Source: Pterobdella sp. o SKG-2022 (lineage: Eukaryota; Annelida; Clitellata; Hirudinida; Piscicolidae). From it: a DNA stretch of 64,000 nucleotides. The stretch lies in assembly GCA_964035795.1 (NCBI GenBank), contig OZ038323.1:7652671-7716670 (forward strand). Reading direction: 5' to 3'. The notes beneath the pieces were generated by a model. It was not told the DNA's origin, searched no databases, and worked only from the letters and a program-made list of their open reading frames with translations. The position numbers were made by a program, and so were the translations under genes. Position 1 is the first letter of the stretch; every line of letters starts with the position of its first letter. Shown here piece by piece: positions 22,981 through 34,322 of the stretch.

Positions 22981-25900
22981 TCATTTATTTTTTGACTCGA
23001 ATGTCGGATTATGAAAATCATAAACAGCCTTCCTGTACAAAGGATTGTCCATCTGAAGTATGAAAAAAAAGCTTTAAATTTTTTTTAGAGTATGATTGAA
23101 AGATATGAAAGCATATGAAACAAAAAAAATTTCAATTATGATTAACTAAACTAGTTTATAAACAAAATCGATTTGAATCAAACACTTTCAAATAGCTAAA
23201 AAATAACACGAAGCTTTTCGTTAGTTAACGGAAACTTGGAAGTTTGTATACGTTATAATTTAAGCTCAACTAACTAAAAGCTTTGTTATTTTTAAGTTAA
23301 TAAAAGTGTTTGATTAAAATCTTTTTTTTTATAATTAGTTTAATAATAATGAAAATAAAAACCAACTTATTGAAATTTATAAATTAATGATTTTCTAACA
23401 TGTTCTATTTTCAAAATACACAAAACTTCTACCACATTATCATGCTTTTGTCACTTTCAATGTACACAATTCACGAAAGCTAAGTATTTCAATAACTTCA
23501 AACTAAATTCACTGGCCTTAGACCAATTAGCATTATTTGTTTCCATCTCGAACTTCTTGTATTCTTTCTTGTCATAAACTTCCACAGAGATCTTCCATAC
23601 CAACAAGATCATCACCCCCATCAACAACACTCCTCCCACTGTGCTTCCTATGATCAACAACAAATTCAACTGAATGCGGCATTCTGTATTGGTTTTGTAT
23701 ATAATACAACGAAATAATATAGATAAAAATGATTATGGTGACATAGACTGTAAGTTGGAGTGACCATACAATATATATTGTAAGTTTGAAGTTTTAGTGG
23801 TATAAACTTCATATGTTTTTGAACCACATATCCATTATAGGATATAGAGCAAACATTTGAATTAATTAATCTTTTCGTTTTAATTATAATTTTATTATTT
23901 AATAGTTGTCGAGAAAGAGGTTTTTGAAATGAGTTTTACAATTTCAAACGTAGTTTACATAGAAAATGTAAATTTCATTTTAAATATTTTAACATATTCA
24001 CACACGTGATGAGAGCCATAAAAATGTCAACGTTCAAACTGGCCTTTCTCTTTGAGAACAACAATGGTGCGTTGAGGCTTATGGTAGATGAAACTAACTA
24101 AACAGTTGTGCTGGTCTTCTTGAACACACAAGTCCACAACACTTTCTAAGATTAATAGTGGTTAGTATTTTATGTATAGTTATTACTACTAGACACATCA
24201 ACCACTCCAACCTGGTAGTTTTTCCATAACATGCAGCGCTACATCATCATCATACGAGATTAATGCATCATCCGCCAGTTTTGAGCACTCTTTTGTGCAG
24301 CTGTTGTGATTTTGTTGGTTGTCTAGACGACATGACACACAATCGGTCATTTTTCTACACATGTTGGGACACGTCTGAGGATTTAATGAGATTTTTTGTA
24401 TTTATTTTGAAAGTTACTTTTAGTTGTTTGTGGATTACGAAGGCGCTGAAACGGATATAAAAATTATTCATGAAGTGAGTTCATAAAACGCTAAATATTT
24501 TAATAAAAAATTAAGAAAAAAACATTAGTCCCAACAGCAATAGATCATATAAGATACACATAAAGATACCGGGCACTCTTGGCATGTTTGCCCCTTGTAC
24601 GACTCATCAATATCACACTCACAACTGCCACACACACAAGTTCCCTTACCATTGCAGACCAACTGTGATGGAAGGCAATTAAATATATCTGTCCTTTGAA
24701 AGCTAGGTGACCATTTGGGATGTCAAGATTTGCTGCAAAAAAAGTTAAAATTTCCAACAATCTCAACTTTTTCTCATGACTTTTCAGTGTATTTTTTCTA
24801 TTATTCAACATATTGTAAATATACGTACAAAAAAATACGTACAAAAGCCTCAATAAACCTTATAATACTACATATCAAAAAATATAATGTGCAATCATAC
24901 CCCGTTAGCTGCAGTGCAGTTTCTGGTGTCCATAGAGCATCCGCAGTCTTCACCCATCCATCCATCTATGCATCTGCATTCGCCGCAGTCACACAAACCC
25001 CTACCTGGAGTGATGTTTAAGTGGTGGGTAGTGGTTGGTTTTAGAGTGATAGTGCTTGAGCATATTGGGTTTTTTAATGCTAAATCTATGAGCTCATAAT
25101 AGCATTCCATCCAAATGTATGTTAACTTTGAATGTTTTTTGAAGAAAATTTACATAAAAATAAAGAATTAACTTAATGTAAAAACTTCCTACAATTGACG
25201 TAAGCCATAAAAGAAAGCAATACCTGAACACACGATGCCTTCAAAAGATCGACAGCTGTCATTACGACACTCACAATGCTCGCCTCCAAACTGCACTATC
25301 TTAAAAATGGTGGATGGCTTTGATACAAAATTCAGTTAACTCAAGTTTAATTTGTACATTAAATATATTGATACACATATATGTTGATTCACAAATTCTT
25401 ATTAAAACCCAATGACCATAAAATTTTCAGTGAACTTGCTAACCTCTCCATTAGAATGTTTCTCTGCCCTACATTGGCATTTGCCACACACACAATCCCC
25501 CTTGCCTGAGCACACGTCATTTGTCCCTTTGCTGCGGAATGCAGTATAGAACATGACCACAAAAATTATTTCTTGTAGATTATTATATTAAATAGCTTTT
25601 ATTAAAATATTTCTTCATGAAAAGTTTCATACGCCTTAGTTGCTTGTTTTGGCGCTGTATAAATTGTTGTTAACAAATACGGTGAAGTAATTCAGTCCTG
25701 AAGGATTTGGTTAATTACACTCTCTGCAGCAATACTCCAGATTTATGTTGAACATTGAGAATGATTCAACCTAAACGAGGCGACTAACCTCCTACATAGA
25801 GCAAACTCGTCAGCAGAACTACCCACACAGGTACAATTGTCGCCATAATATCCAGCATCACACTCGCACGCCCCACACACCATTGATCCGTGGTGACTGC

Positions 25901-28900
25901 ACTCTTCAGATTTTTTCTGGTGGAGATGTTGTGTTATATTATTATTAGTGAATTTCCATACTAAAAACACTATTATTTTCTCTATGTAGCGTTAATAGTG
26001 TGGTTTTGTGATTTTTCATTGTTTTCCTTATAAAAGATGTTTTATCATGTGTTTAATGGCGCAGCGCTTTTTTTTTTATTTTCAATCGTATTCCTTATTT
26101 CAAATAGTTTTGAAATTTTAAAAAGGTTAAATCTGTCATATAACTCACAGCATAATTCTGGCACTCACAAGAACACACAACATCTACTTGAGCTTCAACT
26201 TCCTCCCCTATAGCCCTCATCAACACCCTTCCCCCATCACACGTTCTTGCCTCCACCTCTACCTCAAACTCAATCTGGGTTACATTGTATTGATAATTAT
26301 TTGATTGAAAATTTTGGGTTATATTGAGTGAATATAATGACAATATTTAGTTTATATATAGAGTATTTTTTTAATATGTATAAGCTATAATAAACCAGGT
26401 TTCCAATCTTGACATTCTCACAACGGTCAGTCAATTTTGTCTGGCTTCTGTCACGTGAAAGTTAAAAATACAATAATTTAGAAATAAAAACATAACATTA
26501 TGCCTCAACTTATGAATCCTGCTATTAATTTCTTGCTCCAACTTGAAAAAACTCAGCTAAAATATTTATATTGATAAAAAAAATTACCAGTTTTTGGTAA
26601 TTTAGTCTAAAAATCGGTAAAATGTTTATATTTTCAGTAGTTTAAAGTCAAATACCCCAAGCACTTGCTTGAAATTCCTAAAGAGACGTGTTTGTTGTTA
26701 ATTTTGGAGGTCTTCAATGTAACCGTTTGTCTGATTGTCTGATTGGAGGTTTAATAATCGATGCCTTTATTTGAACTGTTAGTGTTTTTGGGCATAAGTT
26801 GCATTGATGAAATACAATAATTAAAAGGTCTATAACGATTTGAATCAAAAAATTTTATTAACTGAATAATAATACGAAACTTTTCGTAAGTTGAACTCAC
26901 ATTATAAAGTATACAAACTTGTATAAAAAAGTTTGTATACTTGATAATGTGAGTTCAACTTACGAAAAGTTTCGTAATATTATTCAGTTAAGAAAAGTGT
27001 TTGATTCAAATCGTTTTTGTTAATAGGCTAGTTTAGTTATTCATAAAAGATTTATTTTTAACAACAGTTTAAATTATCAATTAGTAATGAGCGGTTAAAA
27101 ATGTTACGCTGATAACGAAGAGCATTGTAATTTTTAAATAAAAATTGCTCAATAAATATTGTCTTCAGTACTTTGGCTTGAAAGTGTCATAATTGAGGGT
27201 AACGTTTTATTAATCATCAATTAGTTGTTTTTATCATTTATTGTGAATCCCCCTTTATTTGTATGCTAACATTTCCTAAGGCTAATTATATCGAAAACTA
27301 TAGCTATTGTAATTGTCTAAATAAATGCATTGAAACCTCATATGATCGAACGTGAAGTGTTTAATACATTAAAGACTCGTTTTTAGACACACCTTTGTGC
27401 TTCAGTCCAAGGCATTTATTAATTTAAAATACGCACTTCATAAATGTTGAAGAGCAGATCGTCCAACTCTCCATGGTACTCCCCTACGTAGCAGTCCTGG
27501 ATGCGCTGGCATAACCTGGTGAAAAGAAGAAAAAGAAGGAAAGAAGAGAAAAAGAAAGAGATGAAAAAAGAGAATGAAAAAAACAATGATCAAGATGTGT
27601 AATAATGAAAGATGATTTGATGGTTAAAGAGTATTTGATAATGATGCGAGGGATGATGATGGTGATGACGATGATGATAATGATGATGAAAAAAGAGAAA
27701 GTGATGATAATGATTATGATTACGCAAACCTCTCATACACTGGCACGTTGTTAGTGTTGGTGGCGAGAATGAGCGAGGTTTTGTGTTGGTGCAGTGTTGA
27801 TGATAGTTGAGCTACCGAGGGGTAGTCCTGGTGTTTAATAAACATTATTACTCTCTTATCTTTTTTTATTGCATTATTATCAATATAATTTTTGAATCTT
27901 ATTCTTTGTGTTCCTATAATATTATCATATCACCCATATTATTTTCATAGCTCATAAATATAAACTGCAAAACCCGATCTAACTTTCACAAGCACAATCA
28001 ATTTCAATGCATAAGGGGGGGTTACCATGATGGTGGAGTGGCTATAAAAGCCTTGAGAGTCAAGATGACACTTTAAGTCATTTGCCTTCAATATTCCCGC
28101 CAGCTTGTCACGTGAGTGAAGTTGTGTATGATAATGTATTAATTTAATGATGTCACGTAGTTTTTGGGTGTTTTAATGATGATGTTATGAATGTTTGAGT
28201 AACTGTAAATTTAATAAAAAATCGATGCTCATATTATGTACAGCAATAACACTGACCATTTATAACAACAATTGGATCTACTAAAAATAAATAACACATC
28301 AATAGAAAATTTTTTTAAAAATAAATAACGTTTAAAAAATGCTTGACGATTCACATAAGTGTTGAATAATAACAATAAATGATGAATTATAACTATAGTC
28401 AGTATAGCTCAGCTGGTAGAGCCTTAGACTAATTATTTAAAAACATTGGGTTTAATCTTGCGTGGGCCGACAGTTAGCATTTGTTCCATAGCGTGTTTTC
28501 ATTACATTAAATTTGTAGAGAAAACTTTGATCATAAGGAAAAACGCTTTATAAAAACCACATTACAATGCATTATGTTATAATAACCACACAATAACATA
28601 ACCAACTTTCCCGTCGCCTGCAATGTGGTAAGGGCCATTAGTGAACATGAGCACAATCTTCCTAGAGTTTCTTCTCCAGCCTATTATATCCTGGGGGTTG
28701 TTGTTGTGTGTGATGGTTCATCCAATGACTTACAAAATTGCTTGATAATTAAAAGAGTAACATTAAGTTAAAACCAATACAATATGATATAATATAATCC
28801 AATATAACAAAATACAATAAAACTCGATACCGTACCTCAACCACACAAAGTAACACCGAATTGAAACCAACACAACATAGCTACCTGGCATACAACAGAT

Positions 28901-31900
28901 TGCACCAACGCCTCAAGGCCACCCTCTGGATAGTCCACGTTGCTTGAGTCCTCTATGCCTTTCAGTTGAGCCTGTGGAGGGTGTGGTGGGTTTTATGTAT
29001 GAAATAAATAAATGATTTTCTTAATCTTTTTGTGCATCTGTCTTATGGTGGATGAATGCAGAAATAATGTGATTCATCAAATGTAGCTTGGTGCAATTTA
29101 ATGCAGTGCGAGGTGGTTTCAAATTTTTAGTATATAACACTAAAAAAACGGCTAAAATTTTAAAATTAAAATTAACGCTATATAATAAAAATTAATTAGA
29201 AATTAAAATTTGATATATTTTTAATCACTTTTATCAACGTTATATAAATGTAGCTTAAACCTCGAAGACAGAGAGGTCGTCGGTGAGGTTGAGGTGGTTC
29301 TTGAAGCTGTATGTCTTGGCGCACGTCTTGCACTGACTTCCTGTTCTGAGGGAGGGAGATGTGAGTGTTATAATGTTTATCAAAAGTTGTTTATATTTTT
29401 AATTTACACTGATTTCAAAGAATTATTAACAGTAACTATAACAGATTATTATTATTATTATTTATTATTTGTAGGGCGCACAGTTTGCAAACTAGGTTTG
29501 CTGCAGAGGCGCTGTTCTAATCAGAAGGGCTATGAGAAAGAAATTTGGCTATAAAGATGCGTTTTTAAACGCTTACGAAAAATTTTAAGAGAAGGTGAAA
29601 AACGGACATTAAGTGGAAGAGAGTTCCATAAGTGAGGGGCGATATGCGAGAAGGAGCGATGTAAGAAAGGTTTAGAAGAGACAGGCTGATGTAGGCATAA
29701 ACCAGAGTTGGAAGACCTGAGAGACTCAGGAGTCTGTCTAATGGAAAGACGGTCATATAAATAAGCCGGCTGATTAAAATATAAGATGTTAGCCGTGAGC
29801 CATAGCAACTTGAACTGGGCTCTTAGTACGACCGGCAGCCAATGGAGGCGATCGAGACAGGTGTGAGATGAAGAATAGTAGTCGGCTTGAAGAGCGGTTT
29901 TAGCAGCGCGATTTTGGAGAGATTGCAACTTAGAAATAAGACAGTTCGGGAGTCGACAAAGAAGAGAGTTACAGTAATCAATCCTTGAAAGAACTAAAGA
30001 GATGATCAGAGCAACGGCAGTGTCAAAGGGTAGGAACTTGCGTGCCTGTCTGATCGCATGGAGATGAAAGTTGGATGATTGTATGATCTGAGAGACAAAG
30101 TGTGTAAAGTTGAGTCTAGAATCAAGAGTTACACCTAGTATCTTCAGTTTGGACGTTACGGAAAGAGTAGTGCCGTCAAAGATTATTTCAGTGGGAAGAT
30201 TGGATTTGGAAAGGAGTATGGGACTGCCGACAAACATCACTTCGCTTTTGTTAGGATTCAACATGAGGTGATTGTTAGAAAACCAAAGATTGAGCTCAGT
30301 GATGCATTCAGATATCTTAGTGAGGCTGGGATGAGGATCAAGGTAAGAGGCGCCTGTAAAGAGGGTAATATCATCAGCAAACTGATGATATAGAACGTCG
30401 TGCTTCTGTATGATCTCGCTAATAGGAGAAGTATAAAGAGAAAAGAGTATGGGCCCAAGAACAGAACCTTGAGGAACACCAAAACGAAGGGAGACAGGGG
30501 TAGAAGAAGAGCAGCTTATCTTAACAAATTGCTTGCGTTCGGAAAGATAGGACTGAAACCAGGATAAAGCAATGCCAGAAATGTGAAAGTAGTCTTCAAA
30601 GATATGCAGCATATTTGGATGATTAATGGTGTCAAAAGCTGCTGAAATATCTAAAGACACTAAGACGGCCACAGACCCGGTAGCACAGATATGGCGGAGG
30701 CTGTCAGTGATGTACAAAAGCGCAGTTTCCGTTGAGTGATGTGAGCGATACGCCGACTGGAAAAGGTTGAAGTTACGCAGTACAGAAACATGAGAGGATA
30801 ATCTCTTGAGAACAACCCTTTCTAAGATCTTTGAGATGGTGCTGAGGTTTGAAATTGGACGATAATTGGATGGTTGCATGGGGTCTAGGTTATATTTTTT
30901 CAGTAAAGGGGTTACCTGCGCCGTTTTGAATGAAGTTGGAAAAATACCCTGTGAAAAGGAAAGAGCCGAAAGTTTGCATATAATGGAGGCGAAGATGCCG
31001 GAAAACTGCTTCAGCAGGAAAACAGGGATTATATCTAAAGGTGAGGATTTATTTGGGAGAGAATTGATCAATTTGATGATTTCGTCAACACTAGGAGGTG
31101 AGAAAAATGAGAGATTTGATTGATCACTGTCAGTTAAGGAGGGCTGACGGAGAAGATTAGTGATCGGTAACGAGTTATGAATCAACTCAAGATGTAATTA
31201 AAATATTAACTATATGACTTCGTTTAGTACAAAAATATCATTTATTTTTTTCAAAAAAATTCTATTATGAAAATATTTTTAACAGAATTCCAATTTTAAT
31301 TTCACGTGTCAGGGTGAGTGAGGGAAAATGGATCGATTGGTTTATCGACGAAAGATCCCACTCCTAGTCTGTAATCCTTAGTCAGGGTTCCAATCTTGCT
31401 TACTGTTGAAGGGGAAAACCCGATCAAAGCTAATTGAATTAAATGAAATTGGTTGAAATAAATCACTATGTTTCAAAATAAAATTCAGCTAATTGGTAGT
31501 TTTAGTTTTTCAAATTTTTATGTAATTGAATGGGCTCAAAAGGAAGTGAATTACAAAATATCCTTAAGAAAAAACTGCCACAGTACATTATATACTTTAA
31601 CCTCAATACACATCTTTCTAGAAAACCTCCAAAACAACACATTTCTCTTAGAAACCTCACTGCACCACAATGAACATCCCACCCCCACCACAACAATAAA
31701 CCCACCAAGCCTCTGCACTACCACTGCCAGACTCTTTCGGACAACAGCCATAGTTTTGGAAGAGTCCATGACAAAGTACATATCTACAGGGTAGTTGTCA
31801 GCCATCTTTACTTCGATGTTCAACTTCCGCTTTTCACCTGAACATCGTTGTAGTTGATTGGTGGTTTATAAATTATTTTTTATCGTTTTTGGTAAAGTTT

Positions 31901-33103
31901 AAAAAAATATTTCCAATTAAAATTTTTTTTAACCTTTACCCATGGAAACGTGAATCTTTTGTGGTTTCACTTGCACGATTTCATCCCTCTTCGAGCTGAA
32001 GTCCAAGTTCTAAAAAACATAGTGCTAAAACTGATAATTTTTAATGATAATGGAAAAATCACATAACAATTTCTTATTGGCTAATCGGAATCAAACATCA
32101 TACTCAGAATTCCTTGATTACAAAAAATGAACATTGCAAACTTTTGAATGAAGTTTTAAAAAACATTTTGTTAGGGGACTCTACAAGACTATTCTCAAAT
32201 AAAAAAACATCATAAAAACTGGAGCAAAGCTACTGTACAGTAATGATGTTGGTTTCATGGAGGCTTCTGACAACATCCTCACACTCCACTTCGCTTTCTA
32301 CTCCACATCTTTTGCCCTTCGTCATCTGCTATTTGCCAATCATATAATTGGTATATCATTGTTAAAAATTTTATTTTGAATTGATTTAATGTAATCTTGA
32401 ATAAGTCATTCCACATAAGTAACGTGTAAAGGCTTGCACCTTTGTATAGTCTATCTAGTGTGTTTTTCATTAACGTATCTTTCACACTAAATAGGTTCTT
32501 TTACTTAACTGCCGGTCTTAAACTGGATTTGAAACCGGTATATTTGGTTCATGTTGGTGCTTTCAACACTGAGTTAATCGAAGCTTCATCGTTTCCTACC
32601 GTAACAGTCGTATTTGATCGGGGTCATTACATTCATTACATCAAACCTTGTATACCATAAATAATATATTTATAACTAAAAATTTCAACATGATAAATAA
32701 ATTATTTCATATAAAAATCCAAAAAAATATAGCAATTTAACTTATTTAAAGTTTAATTAACGTAAATAACTACCGGTTGTTTACACCATACACACAGGTA
32801 GGAATGACTCAAGCATTCCTTACAAGATGTGAATGCTGAGCAGTTAAAACCTTCCCGTTGGCAAAGGGCTGTAGTGGGTGGTTGGTGGGGAAGAAGATTG
32901 TGTGTGTGGTAGTTGTGAATGGTTAAGGGCTGTGTGTGTGGTGTTTGTAGTGGATAGTGGGAGGATAAATGGTGGTTAATTCTTGTGTTGGGTGTGTGTT
33001 AGGTAAGTGTGATGGATGGTTTGTTTATTAAAATCATTAACTTGTTATTTAACTTACCTAAGTGAAAGAAAAAAATAAAAATGATAAAATATAATTTTCT
33101 CAT
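22981..33103 (-). CDS. ITGB: Integrin beta subunit
   Basis: 24 exons join to 762 aa: 33103-33058, 32868-32774, 32328-32239, 32009-31940, 31837-31706, 31402-31306, 29336-29261, 28971-28885, 28690-28607, 28103-28026, 27827-27730, 27515-27437, 26738-26656, 26447-26396, 26274-26149, 25916-25789, 25531-25444, 25290-25224, 25004-24901, 24662-24570, 24374-24212, 24145-24032, 23683-23517, 23052-22981. Domains: signal peptide (MRKLYFIIFIFFFHL), PSI (CKECLSHSYLCVWC), hybrid, beta-I (about 112-345, ADNYPVDMYFVMD), I-EGF repeats (about 432-591), beta-tail, TM (IIGSTVGGVLLMGVMILLVW), then a tail with DKKEYKKFE, DNPLY and NPTF. Pairs with an alpha chain for adhesion and talin/kindlin-linked signalling at the plasma membrane. 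The beta-I metal sites are partly altered and the last intron is GC-AG (see findings). A LINE, a SINE and two MITEs lie in introns. Confidence 0.95.
23146..23345. mobile_element. Palindromic MITE, diverged copy
   Basis: The left arm GATTTGAATCAAACACTTTC is matched by the right arm AAAAGTGTTTGATTAAAATC read in reverse complement, with a second inner pair (CGAAGCTTTTCG / AAAAGCTTTG). It lies wholly inside the last integrin intron. Same family as 26832-27020. Confidence 0.7.
26832..27020. mobile_element. Near-perfect palindromic MITE
   Basis: Two arms of about 90 nt form an almost complete hairpin: AACGATTTGAATCAAA ... ACGAAACTTTTCGTAAGTTG ... GTATACAAACTTG, a few loop bases, then the mirror image ending TTTGATTCAAATCGTT. 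No coding capacity. Lies in an integrin intron. Related pieces with the GAAGCTTTTCG core occur near 3860, 44500, 51600 and 52260. Confidence 0.85.
28398..28575 (+). repeat. tRNA-derived SINE, copy 2
   Basis: Head GTATAGCTCAGCTGGTAGAG (A box), then a degraded B box (GGGTTTAATCTT), GTGGGCCGACAGTTAGCA and the body/tail ending ACGCTTTATAAAAACCACAT. Sits in an integrin intron, opposite to the gene's direction. Confidence 0.85.
29446..31200 (-). mobile_element. CR1-like non-LTR retrotransposon, 5'-truncated
   Basis: An open frame of about 555 codons (31197-29530) encodes a reverse transcriptase: NYRPISNLSTISKILERVV, SLDISAAFDTINHP, FGVPQGSVLGPILF and the catalytic box YHQFADDITLF, followed by the C-terminal LHWLPVVLRAQFKLLWL typical of CR1/L2-like elements. 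There is no endonuclease domain; the frame begins right after a stop, so the copy is 5'-truncated. The 3' end is GCGCCCTACAAATAATAAAT leading into (AAT)n, the short tandem repeat end usual for this clade. The RT frame is intact over its whole length, so insertion is probably recent. It lies in the integrin intron 31305-29337, in the gene's sense orientation. Confidence 0.85.
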
Positions 33104-34322
33104 AAAGACTGATATCCAAACTCGAACATAAAGTAAATTAAAATTATTCTATAAAAAATTTGCAAAAATACTGCAAAAACTTAAATTTGACCAGTTTCAA
33201 CAATGCACTGGTATTGTAAAATGTGCAATTACATGAAAAGGATGTATCAATTATGAATATAAACTATATGGGTGAGTTATGAGAATCAATCTTCATTGAT
33301 AATGTAATGAGTCTTATGAAATTTTATCGTTGAATTTATATGTTTTTAACGGGTTATTTTATCTATAACTTGCGATAACTATCATTTTATTATTTTATTT
33401 GTTTATCCATAACTTCCACAACAACTTTTCCCAAGTGCTTAAAAACCCACCTCATGATTAAGTCTTATAATCTTGAAACATAATTTTAGAATTTTTTTTT
33501 TCAAGTATTTTTTTTTTAGAAAATCAAATTAGTGGGAAGAAAGAAGGGGTAAATGAAAGGAATGACTGGGTGTGTGTGGATTGAAGGATAAAGCGTTAGG
33601 GGCTGGAAAAAATGAAAATCTACAGTATTAGGACTGGCTCTTTATATATATGCTAAAGTGGTCTTGAAGACTATCAGTTTCATGCCACTATAATAATATT
33701 CGTTGTTTGTTATTTATTAAAAAAGTTTTTTTGTAAAATTAAAAACTTTTTTATTTGATAATACCAAAGTTTTGGTTTATTTTCATGAGTATTATAAATT
33801 AATGAAAAATAATCTTAGATTTAAACACTTGTCCACATTTAGCGAAACATCTGAAATTATGTTTATAGGTGTTACAATTTTTGTCGACAAAAGTCTTTTA
33901 AATTAAATCCGTATGAATGATGTTATCTATCTTTTTTTAAATGAAAGTCATCATGTATTTTTCAACGAAATTTTTATATTTTTCTATTATAACGCATTGA
34001 ATTTGCGAAATTGCATAAAGGTAAAGTAGAAGACTGATATTTTATCTTTTCCAACATCACGATGACTGCCAAATCAATTTGATACGACTTAATAACTATA
34101 GTTTAGAACATATAATGTTCTGCTACATTTTCGCTTCAAAACTAAACTTGAAAGAAACAACAATTTCATCAAATTTTCTTTTAAACATTAATCCATTTTT
34201 TTCAAATAAACTTCAAATATTGATGAAATGTTTAACACCACAAAAAAATATCTTAAAAAATTAATGACACAAAGACTACGAGATATTGGATTGTCAATTT
34301 GCTAGCTCCAAAGGAAACATTA
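33104..34322. other. Intergenic between integrin beta and Sprouty
   Basis: Divergent 5' region of the two genes. AT-rich; the only notable item is a short repeat (TTTCATGCCACTATAATAAT) at about 33680-33700 that recurs at about 61620-61640. No exons seen. Confidence 0.5.

Noticed and set aside
23457..23516. Integrin tail ending ASEFSLKLL... as the true C-terminus
   Set aside because: It is unspliced intron; the NPxY exon at 23052-22981 with correct spacing is far more likely the normal end.
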